Virus record (IMG/VR): IMGVR_UViG_3300010400_000021
Coordinates: 1-30,220 of that record
Direction: 5' to 3' (one strand)
Source of the DNA: a virus
Length of the DNA stretch: 30,220 bases
Shown here: positions 22,559 to 29,626 of the stretch, piece by piece
Numbering within the stretch: position 1 is the stretch's first letter
How the letters are laid out: every line of letters starts with the position of its first letter
The notes under the pieces: generated by a model
Database searches by the model: none
Told to the model about the DNA's origin: nothing
The model's input: the letters and a program-made list of their open reading frames with translations, nothing else
Position numbers and translations under genes: made by a program

Positions 22559-22705
22559 CTATTTCTCCTTTTTGTTTTTCGTATCTAAAGCAGACTGAAC
22601 GCCAATTGTTATGATTTTCAGGGCTTCAGATTGATTGTTTACGCAATTCAAAAGGGCCTTCGTGATGAACTTCACCACTTCAACGTACAATTCTTCCTCT
22701 TTCAT
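22559..22705 (-). CDS. Unknown 48-aa protein, first of a three-gene operon
   Basis: The product begins MKEEELYVEVVKFITKALLN and ends in DTKNKKEK, a single helical segment with a basic tail. The binding site (CAGGT) is weak. The reading frame is supported by tight packing with the next two genes in the same direction. It reads away from the Cro-like gene at 22849, with a promoter/operator region in between. Confidence 0.55.
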   Translation of the reverse strand: MKEEELYVEVVKFITKALLNCVNNQSEALKIITIGVQSALDTKNKKEK

Positions 22706-22749
22706 TTTTAACCTGAGTTAAGATTCTGATTTTTCTAAAAGCCTTCACA

Positions 22750-22808
22750 TTGACAATGTTTGGCTAATCAATTATCATAATTTGATAAACCAGGCTAACG
22801 TATTAGCC
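22750..22808 (+). promoter_or_regulatory. Promoter with overlapping operators for the Cro-like gene
   Basis: TTGACA (22750-22755), a 17-bp spacer and TATCAT (22773-22778) form a near-consensus sigma-70-type promoter on the plus strand. Symmetric sites overlap or follow it: TTATCA/TGATAA (22772-22777 and 22783-22788) over the -10 box, and GGCTAA/TTAGCC (22793-22798 and 22803-22808), with a half-site TTGGCTAAT in the spacer (22760-22768). The layout predicts a switch between the divergent operons. Confidence 0.6.
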
Positions 22809-22848
22809 AATTTAGATCAACGAAAAATAGCGTTTTGGTTTTAAGGAC

Positions 22849-23031
22849 ATGAAACTTAGAGAATATATCGATAATTACGGAATTAATATTTCTGCGTTTG
22901 CTAGAAAGATTGGAGTAAGTAGGGGAACATTAACACGTGTTCTTGCCGGAAAAGCATTAACATTGGAAATTGCATTAAAAATAGAAAAAGGGACAGAGGG
23001 AAAGGTAACTTGTCAGGATTTAATGAAGTAA
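22849..23031 (+). CDS. Small Cro-like HTH regulator
   Basis: A 60-aa HTH protein: LREYIDNYGINISAFARKIGVSRGTLTRVLAGKALTLEIALKIE is a plain Cro/Xre fold with recognition helix SRGTLTRVLAG. AAGGAC abuts the ATG at 22849 more closely than usual. Its promoter at 22750-22778 is overlaid by symmetric sites, so it likely represses itself and the divergent tiny-gene operon. Its stop overlaps the end of the nuclease remnant on the other strand by 12 bp. Confidence 0.8.
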   Translation: MKLREYIDNYGINISAFARKIGVSRGTLTRVLAGKALTLEIALKIEKGTEGKVTCQDLMK

Positions 23032-23085
23032 AAATCCGGCAGCTCTTTCCACTTTTTGAACAGTAGTCATAAATTGATCGAAGGG
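23020..23085 (-). pseudogene. Detached 3' end of the DNA/RNA non-specific endonuclease gene
   Basis: Read on the minus strand this encodes TPFDQFMTTVQKVERAAGF and the last residues before a stop. It continues the nuclease at 26600-27361 in frame once the IS21 element and one copy of the 9-bp target duplication (ATCGAAGGG, 23077-23085 and 26630-26638) are removed. The restored protein would be 262 aa with the end normal for this family. The longer open frame extending to 23256 is only the IS end read backwards. Confidence 0.85.
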
Positions 23086-23097
23086 TGTATTTGGCAG

Positions 23098-23212
23098 TCT
23101 AAAATTGAGAGGTGACGCGACATAAGAATGAGAGCGAACGCGATGTAAAATTGAGAGGTAGCGCGACATAAAATTGAGAGCAAACGCGACGTAAAATTGA
23201 GAGCAAATCCGA
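23098..23212 (+). repeat. Left-end array of five 23-bp repeats
   Basis: Five tandem units start at 23098, 23121, 23144, 23167 and 23190, with consensus NNTAAAATTGAGAGCAAACGCGA; the last is degenerate (AAATCCGA). IS21 ends are known to hold several IstA-binding repeats; here they are strictly phased at 23 bp, a little over two helical turns. Confidence 0.9.
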
Positions 23213-23226
23213 GTTTTAATGAATAA

Positions 23227-23260
23227 TCCATTGGTGGAACCAAAAACCTTTACCAATGGA
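23227..23260 (+). promoter_or_regulatory. Hairpin overlapping the istA start
   Basis: TCCATTGGT (23227-23235) pairs perfectly with ACCAATGGA (23252-23260), and the second arm includes the ATG at 23256 and abuts AAGGA. It could hide the start in read-through transcripts, a common way to limit transposase. Confidence 0.5.
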
Positions 23261-24980
23261 AAGGATTATGATTCGGATGGATGAATTAAACAAAATCAGA
23301 AAGGCTTTCTATTCAGAAGGCTTCAGCATTAATGAGATTTCCAAGAAATTCAAACGATCTTGGAGTACCATTAACACGATCATTAAAACTCCCCGTGATG
23401 TGCTTGAAAATCCAGACAGGAAGGAACGAAACCGAGAGTCTACTGTAGGAACTCAGGAGGTAATTGATGCCATAAATGGTTACCTTGATAAAGAAGTTAG
23501 ACTTGGCGTTAAAAGAAAGCAACGCTACAGGTCAAATGTGATTTTCAAGGAATTGAGAGAAAAGGGCATATACAAGGGCTCAAAGCGACGCCTTCAGGAA
23601 CTAGTTAAGGAGGCTCGTAAAAATCGTGGACAAATTGAGCCAAAGAGCTTCCTTCCATTAGAATTTGAACTTGGATCAGCACTACAAGTCGATCATGGTG
23701 AAGTTGATTGTATTATCTCAGATTGTCGAATGATATGCTACTTATTCGTCGGTAGTATCCCTGGGACTAAATTAAGATATTGCCAGCTCTTTGGTACTAA
23801 AGCCCAAGAGGCATGGGGCGAATTTCATGAAAGATGTTTCCGTTTCTATAAAGGAATATTTTCACGGTTAATTTATGATAATGACTCCGTATTAATCAAG
23901 GATTCCAGTAAGGGACAACACATTGAAACAAGCTTCTCACTAGCTTTATGTGAGCACTATGGTTTTACTAGGGTGTTTTGTAATCCAGCCTCCGGTAATG
24001 AAAAGGGATCAGTTGAAAATGCGGTTGGCTTTTGTCGCCGCAACTATTTTCCCGGGTGCCCAACCTATGACAATTTCGATATTACAAATGAACATTTAGA
24101 GCAGCAATGCCTCAATGAGATTGCAAACGCTACATTAGCCAGAAATGGAGATAGTGCACAAACAATTCTTGCTGAAGTTGAAATTAATTTAAAACCATTA
24201 CTACCAGCAAGAAGGTGGGTGCAACGGGATTCTCGACTCGTTAATCGTTACCAAATGGTTGAGGTATACGATCATTTCTACTCAGTCCCAGAAAAATTTG
24301 TTGATAAATTAGTGAGAGTGGCTATTAGTGCTTTCAATATAACAATCTATAATAGAGATGAACTTATTTATGAGCATGCTCGCATTTTCGCCCACGGTGT
24401 GGATTCATTAGTATTAGATCATTACCTAGATCAACTGAGGAAAAAGCCTGGAGCTTTATGGGATTGCAAAGCAACAAAAGGACTACTTGATGATAAAGCA
24501 CTTGATGCTATTTGGGAACGCCTTCTTGAGCGAAATTCATTTAGAAGGGCTCAAAAAGATTTTATCGAAGTTCTTTATCTCAGGAAGAAATATCAGGAGA
24601 ATCATTGGCAAGCAGGAATTAATAAAGCGCTTAACTGTGGAGCGTATGATCCAGCAGCGATTGAAAGCATTATTAAAATGCTTTTAGCACCGGATGGAAA
24701 ATGTAATGAAATAGCAACTCAGGAACGATTTACAAGCCGTAATCTTAATGTTCCAAAGTGGGAATGCAAACTAACAGGATATGGAACATTGTCTAAAGAA
24801 GCAGTTTCAAAAGAAATAAGTCATCCAAATGACAAAGTTGTTCCAATATTCCATAACGTTGAATTTTCAAAACATGGCAATGCTATGCAAGGCAAATGGA
24901 ATGGAACTATCGCAGACAATATCATGGATGAGGAAATTCCTGAAATATTGCCTAGATCAAAATCAAAAACATTGTCCTAA
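23256..24980 (+). CDS. istA: IS21-family transposase IstA
   Basis: A 574-aa DDE transposase. The N-terminus is an HTH (EGFSINEISKKFKRSWSTINT), the middle an RNase H-like catalytic core with Asp146 in QVDHGE, Asp208 in YDND and Glu254 in NEKGSVENAV, and the C-terminus a Mu-type beta-barrel region (YDHFYSVPEKFVDKLVRVA). The three acids match the DDE triad. Alternative starts are ATG 23268 and 23277; the AAGGA at 23261-23265 fits 23277 best, so the true protein may be a few residues shorter. IstA binds the terminal repeats and moves the element with IstB. Confidence 0.95.
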   Translation: MERIMIRMDELNKIRKAFYSEGFSINEISKKFKRSWSTINTIIKTPRDVLENPDRKERNRESTVGTQEVIDAINGYLDKEVRLGVKRKQRYRSNVIFKELREKGIYKGSKRRLQELVKEARKNRGQIEPKSFLPLEFELGSALQVDHGEVDCIISDCRMICYLFVGSIPGTKLRYCQLFGTKAQEAWGEFHERCFRFYKGIFSRLIYDNDSVLIKDSSKGQHIETSFSLALCEHYGFTRVFCNPASGNEKGSVENAVGFCRRNYFPGCPTYDNFDITNEHLEQQCLNEIANATLARNGDSAQTILAEVEINLKPLLPARRWVQRDSRLVNRYQMVEVYDHFYSVPEKFVDKLVRVAISAFNITIYNRDELIYEHARIFAHGVDSLVLDHYLDQLRKKPGALWDCKATKGLLDDKALDAIWERLLERNSFRRAQKDFIEVLYLRKKYQENHWQAGINKALNCGAYDPAAIESIIKMLLAPDGKCNEIATQERFTSRNLNVPKWECKLTGYGTLSKEAVSKEISHPNDKVVPIFHNVEFSKHGNAMQGKWNGTIADNIMDEEIPEILPRSKSKTLS

Positions 24981-24991
24981 GGAGGTTATTT

Positions 24992-25741
24992 ATGTTAGAG
25001 AAAACATTGGCTTTATTAAATATGAAAGGCTCCATAAATGCGCTTGAAAGCATTTCTAAAATTAAAGATAAAATTGAATTTGTTCAAGCACTATTACAAG
25101 CAGAATGTGATTATCGCCAACAAAAAGCATTCGAAAGAATCCTGAAGCAAGCTTCATTTCCAATAGATAAGGTTTGGAGCGAGATTAATCCTGCACTTAA
25201 TCCGGAGATTGATTTCAAAAGTGTTCAGGCTCTAGGTGATGGTGAATTTATTCGCAAAAAAGAAAATATATGCTTGATGGGTACTCAGGGGACAGGAAAA
25301 AGCCACAGCCTTATCGCACTAGGTAGGCAGCTTTGTGATGATGGCTATAGTGTGAAGTTTTACAGGGCTTGTGACCTTGTGAACGCGCTTGAAGAGGCAA
25401 AATCGCAGCACAAGCTTGATAGGTTTATGAAAAGCATTTTGAAACCACAACTTTTAATAATCGACGAACTAGGGTATGTACCATTTACTGAAAATGGTTC
25501 TCGGCTTTTATTTGATGTATTTTCAAGGAGGTATGAACATGGTTCAATTGGAGTAAGCACTAATTTATCTTTTGAAAAGTGGGTGCAAGTATTCGGATCA
25601 GTGGAATTAACGGCTGCCTTAGTTGATAGGTTCACCCATAGATCTCATAATTTTGTCTATAATGGAGAATCCATAAGACTAATGGAGGCTCAAAGATCAA
25701 CAAGGGAAAGGAGCTCAAAGAATAGTAGAGGGAAAAAATAG
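24992..25741 (+). CDS. istB: IS21-family helper ATPase IstB
   Basis: A 249-aa AAA+ ATPase related to DnaC. Walker A GTQGTGKS carries Lys103, Walker B LLIIDELGYVPF has Asp158-Glu159, and later motifs VSTNLSFEKWVQVFG (sensor I-like) and DRFTHRSHNF (arginine finger region) are present. IstB recognises target DNA and stimulates IstA. AAGGAGG precedes ATG 24992, 11 bp after the istA stop. All key residues are intact, so the element is probably still able to move. Confidence 0.95.
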   Translation: MLEKTLALLNMKGSINALESISKIKDKIEFVQALLQAECDYRQQKAFERILKQASFPIDKVWSEINPALNPEIDFKSVQALGDGEFIRKKENICLMGTQGTGKSHSLIALGRQLCDDGYSVKFYRACDLVNALEEAKSQHKLDRFMKSILKPQLLIIDELGYVPFTENGSRLLFDVFSRRYEHGSIGVSTNLSFEKWVQVFGSVELTAALVDRFTHRSHNFVYNGESIRLMEAQRSTRERSSKNSRGKK

Positions 25742-25742
25742 A

Positions 25743-26207
25743 ATGATAAATGAAAGCAATAGCATACAAAAAAAAAGAGCATGTGAAAAATACCCTCTTA
25801 CAATAGAACAAGCTAAAATTTATCTTTGGCTTCGCCTCCAAAAAATCAACACAGATGATGACACTCTACATTATTGGTCGAGACATTATCCTGGAAATCG
25901 AATCAGGGATGTTGTAAATTATGCACATGCTCGACTTTGTGCTGGTGACCTGATCAAAAATATCGGTGGATGGATCAGTAAAATATTGAAAACCGAGAGT
26001 GCCGTCGTAAATGATAGTTGTATAATCAATCGTAAATTCGCTGAAGAATTTGTGGAATTACGAGGTTGGTCAGCACTAAAAATTTACGAGAAATACGTTA
26101 AAGACGAGATAACAGATAGTGATCTGCCCTTAACGATAGCTGTTGATGAATTCAAGAGAGCATTGAATGCTCTATATGAAAAAAGTCAACTTTACAGAAA
26201 TCTGTGA
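25743..26207 (+). CDS. Unknown third gene carried by the IS21 element
   Basis: A 154-aa protein starting 1 bp after the istB stop, in the same operon and inside the element ends. Mixed charge, helical, with a central VVNYAHARLCAGDLIKNIGG segment and an aromatic WSRHYPG stretch near residue 45; the C-terminal half has a repeated helical pattern (EEFVELRGWSALKIYEKYVK). I do not recognise a family; features hint at a nucleic-acid-binding role, but that is weak. Classic IS21 elements carry only istA and istB, so it is a passenger or an accessory transposition gene. Confidence 0.75.
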   Translation: MINESNSIQKKRACEKYPLTIEQAKIYLWLRLQKINTDDDTLHYWSRHYPGNRIRDVVNYAHARLCAGDLIKNIGGWISKILKTESAVVNDSCIINRKFAEEFVELRGWSALKIYEKYVKDEITDSDLPLTIAVDEFKRALNALYEKSQLYRNL

Positions 26208-26211
26208 ATCA

Positions 26212-26269
26212 TGGTGATAAAAATTACAAGAATTTAAACTAAAAACAATTTGAGTGATTTTTATCACCA
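26212..26269. repeat. 16-bp inverted repeat after the IS third gene
   Basis: TGGTGATAAAAATTAC (26212-26227) and GTGATTTTTATCACCA (26254-26269) match at 15 of 16 bases around a 26-nt loop, starting 5 bp after the stop codon at 26207. It may end transcription, protect the mRNA 3' end, or be a protein site; the T-run is inside the stem. Confidence 0.55.
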
Positions 26270-26502
26270 AACTAACTTGTCTTTTGTAATGTAAAACCAA
26301 CAATGTCATTGCCTTATTATATAAGAAGGTATAAAAAGGTTAGCAAGTAGTGCAACCTGTGTCTTTGTGCAAAATGTTGAAGTATAGAAGATGAAAAAGG
26401 GAGAAAAACTCCCTCTAGAGTATAATGAAGCGATATACATCGTTGTCGCTCTACAAAAAGAATGATGAATATGTAATTAGGCGCATAAAACAGACTTGGA
26501 GC
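26270..26502. other. IS internal non-coding stretch
   Basis: No gene is visible here. The only structure seen is a GGGAG/CTCCC hairpin (26399-26413) preceded by five A, which reads on the minus strand as a terminator-like stem with TTTTT. Confidence 0.4.
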
Positions 26503-26617
26503 CTAACTAGACTCTCGATTTTAGGTCGCGTTTGCTCTCAATTTTAGATCGCGCGAACTCTCAATTTTACGTCGCGTTTGCTCTCAATTTTAGATCGCGT
26601 TACCTCTCAATTTTAGA
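26503..26617 (-). repeat. Right-end array of five 23-bp repeats
   Basis: Read on the minus strand, units start at 26617, 26594, 26571, 26548 and 26525 with the same TCTAAAATTGAGAGCAAACGCGA consensus as the left end; the innermost one is degenerate. Both ends therefore carry five phased units pointing inward. Confidence 0.9.
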
Positions 26618-27361
26618 TTTCCAAAAACAATCGAAGGGTGTCTTTGCTGCAATCTCTTCATTAGGCAAAATGTAAGCTTGTGTTTCCTGCATTCCCTGCC
26701 AATCATCCAGCGTGATGATTTTGAAGAAATGTGTAGGTACAGCGACATCATTCGGCCCAATCACCTGAAATTTGACATACTTCTTACCATCCGCTTCAAC
26801 AGATGGCAAATAAAGCGGCCCTGTGACCACGTAAACGTTTGCATGGTCTTTCGTCAGATCACGCACATATTTTTCAAGCTTAGCCCAATATCCACGATTG
26901 AGTTGAGGGCATTGCGGGCACATGTTGGTCATGTAAAAAGTGTCATACATAGCCTCATGGCTTGATTTATGGTCGCCTGCTGGAGCTTGATGGCCTCTAT
27001 CGAAGCCACTTCCCTTATAATCTGCTAATGTGGCCCGTAAAGGCTTCGGAATGGCTTCATCTTCCTTGAATTCAAGGGAGCGTTCTGTTTCGCCTCTAAT
27101 GCTTTCAGCCGTCAAATGCTCATAAACCCAGGCAGGATTGCGATTACGAGCGTCATAGGCCAAAGAATAGCCCGGGCGATGAATGACGAATGATGAGATT
27201 GGCTGTCCTGGAAGTGGGCTTTCTTGCGCATGGAATGGACTTTCAATTGTTTTATCGTGATAAGCCCATGTTTGCGGTATGTTTCTACCTGCGATTATGC
27301 CAATGATAAGGCCAATAAAAAGCGCGGAAAAAGATAGCTTTGATTTTCGTTTCTTTGTCAT
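26600..27361 (-). CDS. DNA/RNA non-specific endonuclease, 3' end replaced by IS21
   Basis: A 253-aa NucA/EndA-type nuclease. Residues 1-25 form a signal anchor or signal peptide (LSFSALFIGLIIGIIAG). The catalytic motif DRGHQAPAGDH supplies the general-base His, and the metal-binding Asn lies in the TNMCPQCPQLNRGYW segment. Such enzymes cut single- and double-stranded DNA and RNA outside or at the envelope. The IS21 insertion fuses the last native residues (TPFD) to nine residues encoded by the IS end (CFWKSKIER); the original 18-residue tail lies at 23020-23076. The catalytic part is complete, so activity may persist. No clear binding site precedes the ATG. Confidence 0.9.
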   Translation of the reverse strand: MTKKRKSKLSFSALFIGLIIGIIAGRNIPQTWAYHDKTIESPFHAQESPLPGQPISSFVIHRPGYSLAYDARNRNPAWVYEHLTAESIRGETERSLEFKEDEAIPKPLRATLADYKGSGFDRGHQAPAGDHKSSHEAMYDTFYMTNMCPQCPQLNRGYWAKLEKYVRDLTKDHANVYVVTGPLYLPSVEADGKKYVKFQVIGPNDVAVPTHFFKIITLDDWQGMQETQAYILPNEEIAAKTPFDCFWKSKIER

Positions 27362-27498
27362 TTGATCGATTGAATTTAAATAGCTTCGAAAATTCCTATG
27401 GGACTTTATTGACGTTTGTTTAAATTCACCCTATTTTAACAAGCCTGAGCAGCTCACAAGAACAAATATCCAGCCTCTTTGAAAGAGAAGGCGAACTT

Positions 27499-27951
27499 TT
27501 AGCAAGCAATTTTCTCTGCGTCAATTTCTAAAGGTGTTTCTCCTTCTGAATTTGCTAAATTCTCAGGATTGATCTTCAAATAAAGCTTTCTGAATTCCTT
27601 ATCCGTTACCTTTAAATAATTGAGAATATAAAGTCGTAGATAAATCTCTGTACTTGGATTCATTCTAGATGTTTCTTTTTCCCACTTAACAACAGCAACA
27701 TGAGAAACACCAAAAATCTTAGCAAAATCTCTGTATGACATTTCAAAATAATTGATAATAAATCGAAGCTCTTTCCCGGTTAAAGATGATGGCTTCATTG
27801 CAAGCATATGAAGAACGGATTTTTGGAAAATTCCCATGCTAAAATCAAATACCCATTCACCATAGATTTTCTTAAGTGGAGCATTAACTAAACGAATTGG
27901 AAATCCAAGTCCTTCATAGATAAATGTTTCTATTTTTTTATTTTTACTCAT
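27499..27951 (-). CDS. Xre/MqsA-like antitoxin candidate
   Basis: A 150-aa protein. The N-terminal part (GLGFPIRLVNAPLKKIYGEW) resembles the small domain seen in MqsA/HigA-type antitoxins, and about residues 55-100 form an HTH (LTGKELRFIINYFEMSYRDFAKIFGVSHVAVVKWEKETSRM). The C-terminus is acidic. Its ATG at 27951 overlaps the stop of the DUF4258 gene by 4 bp (ATGA), so toxin precedes antitoxin, as in mqsRA and higBA. It likely neutralises the partner and represses the operon. No zinc cysteines are present, unlike MqsA itself. Confidence 0.75.
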   Translation of the reverse strand: MSKNKKIETFIYEGLGFPIRLVNAPLKKIYGEWVFDFSMGIFQKSVLHMLAMKPSSLTGKELRFIINYFEMSYRDFAKIFGVSHVAVVKWEKETSRMNPSTEIYLRLYILNYLKVTDKEFRKLYLKINPENLANSEGETPLEIDAEKIAC

Positions 27952-28262
27952 AGCTTTTCCACATACATTACAGTGATAATTAACATTTCATTTTCATCAA
28001 ATGAGACAATAACTCGAACATCTAACTTACCTATCTTTGTTTTACCCCTAATAGCGTATTTCCACACGTTGTTACTATCATCAAAACATGTTTTCTTTTT
28101 CTCTTCATACCCCGTTTTCAGAACATGTACAACTTCTGCGATATCAATTTTTCGCTCTTCTTTTCTGATAAGGGCATGTGTGCTTAATGTGTATCTGTCT
28201 TCTTCAATACATTTTCTAATGGTTTCTAATACATTTTCTAGTTTCGGAAGCCTTTTCTTCAT
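27948..28262 (-). CDS. DUF4258-family toxin candidate
   Basis: A 104-aa protein. ATG 28262 (MKKRLPK) is chosen because AAAGGACG lies upstream; the open frame extending to 28328 has no binding site. The DUF4258 pattern is visible: a helix with YTLSTHALIRKEERKIDIAEVVHVLKTG, then strands NNVWKYAIRG, LDVRVIVSF and MLIITVMYVE. Proteins of this fold, related to MqsR/RelE-like toxins, are often the toxin of type II pairs. Upstream DNA (28263-28330) should hold the promoter. Toxicity was not tested. Confidence 0.78.
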   Translation of the reverse strand: MKKRLPKLENVLETIRKCIEEDRYTLSTHALIRKEERKIDIAEVVHVLKTGYEEKKKTCFDDSNNVWKYAIRGKTKIGKLDVRVIVSFDENEMLIITVMYVEKL

Positions 28263-28382
28263 TACGAGAACGTCCTTTGATTTTATGTTAACAAAGTTAA
28301 CACTTGTTCTGCAACTATTATAATCCAAGCATTATCTGCCCGAAAAGATTTGTCATAAGAATTGACCATTTGGCTTGAGTCG

Positions 28383-29453
28383 TTATAAACCTAATTTTGT
28401 CGCTGCATTGTTCTTCCACTTATTCACTTCACGGATATACTTCTTGAGTGTATCGCTCTTCTTGTGGCCTGTATGGGCCATAATTGCATGTTCTGGAGCA
28501 TCGTTTAGAATTGCCTGGGTCACAAAACCAGATCGCAATGAATGGCCTCCAAAATCCGGAACAACTACAGTAGAATCCCGCTCCAGTCTTTCTTCAGCAT
28601 CCTTGACGGTTTCCCGTATATGTTGATTGCGGGTGATGATCAGTGCAATAGCTTTATCGGATATGGCATTTGATTGAATATGCCCATGTCGATTAATAGC
28701 ACGGAATACAGCTCCAGCTTCAATTTTGGCGGCATTAATCCATTCTTGCAAAGCGCGGATTGGGCAAGTTGAGTGATTGGAACCATAGGGAATATTCACT
28801 TCACGCATGCCTGTCTTTGACCAAGGAATAAGCACAACCAATCCCTCGTTTAGGAATTGCAAGTGTTCCTTGTGGATATTTGCCAATTCCGACCTGCGGA
28901 GTGCACCAGAAAATCCGATAAGCAGCAAAGCCCTGTCCCGCTTTCCGCTCAAGGTGTCCGGTAATGCATCCACCATTTTGCGAATATCCTCCATGAGCAC
29001 GGGTGATTTTCTATTTTCAATAATTCTATGTGTCTGTTCCTTACTTAATACTCGCCTGATTCCGCCTAATGTCCGTTTAATGGCCGGGTCTTTTCTGCTA
29101 AACTCGTATCCTTTATATTGATGAATCTTCGTGATAGCAGTCAACCTTCTCTCAAGGCTATTCCATTTGAGTGGTGGTTTTTCTTTGAGCTGTCTTTCTT
29201 TCCCTGATATGCCCAACCAAGAATTCTTTGCCCTGTCTTCCAGGTAGTCCGCCACGTCATGAGGATTGGCAGGAATAAATTGACGATGATTTTGATCACA
29301 CCACATGCAGAAGTCTTCCCAGTCAGAAAGGTAGGCATTTATTGAAGTCTGTGCCATATCCTGTTCGGTGAAGGAATTTCTATAACTTATAGGTTCAATT
29401 TGTGAAGGGTTGTAAATTTCCGAAGGTGCGATTGTCATGATCTCATTTTTCAT
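28383..29453 (-). CDS. Tyrosine recombinase (plasmid/phage type)
   Basis: A 356-aa tyrosine recombinase. ATG 29453 has AAAGGAT 6 bp upstream. A core-binding domain (about 28-130, SINAYLSDWEDFCMWCDQNH) precedes a catalytic domain with Arg186 in GALRRSEL, Lys213 in WSKTGM, His304 and Arg307 in GHSLRSGF, His330 in HTGH and nucleophile Tyr339. The layout resembles integrase-type genes that accompany parA on chlamydial plasmids. It reads away from parA across the repeat region 29454-29662. It probably acts in dimer resolution or copy control; target sites are not identified. Confidence 0.92.
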   Translation of the reverse strand: MKNEIMTIAPSEIYNPSQIEPISYRNSFTEQDMAQTSINAYLSDWEDFCMWCDQNHRQFIPANPHDVADYLEDRAKNSWLGISGKERQLKEKPPLKWNSLERRLTAITKIHQYKGYEFSRKDPAIKRTLGGIRRVLSKEQTHRIIENRKSPVLMEDIRKMVDALPDTLSGKRDRALLLIGFSGALRRSELANIHKEHLQFLNEGLVVLIPWSKTGMREVNIPYGSNHSTCPIRALQEWINAAKIEAGAVFRAINRHGHIQSNAISDKAIALIITRNQHIRETVKDAEERLERDSTVVVPDFGGHSLRSGFVTQAILNDAPEHAIMAHTGHKKSDTLKKYIREVNKWKNNAATKLGL

Positions 29454-29520
29454 GTTTATCCTTTATGTTCCGATAAGCTTCTCATATCGGTAGTTAAAAG
29501 AAGTTAGCAAATATAAGGTT

Positions 29521-29626
29521 TTCCGTAAATCCATATTTATTTATATCCGTATATACTGCTATCCGTAAATTCCACACTTCGTTTATTAATTCTTTACCAA
29601 ATGTGAACTTGTGGAAATCCGTACAT
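29521..29626. repeat. WTCCGTANAT repeats upstream of parA, centromere or operator candidate
   Basis: Four copies lie at 29521 (TTCCGTAAAT), 29545 (ATCCGTATAT), 29561 (ATCCGTAAAT) and 29617 (ATCCGTACAT), the last beside a possible promoter before ATG 29663. Direct repeats upstream of a parA-RHH pair are the usual parS/parC centromere and operator. They also lie between divergent genes. Confidence 0.6.

Larger units (their letters stand above)
23086..26629 (+). mobile_element. IS21-family insertion sequence, about 3.5 kb, with a third gene
   Basis: The ends are inverted: TGTATTTGG at 23086 matches TGTTTTTGG read inward from 26629, both with the TG/CA termini of IS21-family elements, followed by TCTAAAATTGAGAGG on each side. 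A 9-bp direct duplication ATCGAAGGG flanks it (23077-23085, 26630-26638); whether 8 or 9 bp are duplicated depends on the exact end. It encodes istA and istB plus a third gene, making it about 1 kb longer than usual. Each end has five 23-bp repeats. The insertion interrupts the nuclease gene, and the perfect duplication suggests it is recent. Confidence 0.93.

Noticed and set aside
23020-23256. Separate 78-aa minus-strand gene
   Set aside because: Its first two thirds are the IS21 end repeats read backwards; only the last part is the detached nuclease tail.
28375-29121. Plus-strand frames over the recombinase at 28383-29453
   Set aside because: They are antisense shadows of a complete tyrosine recombinase.
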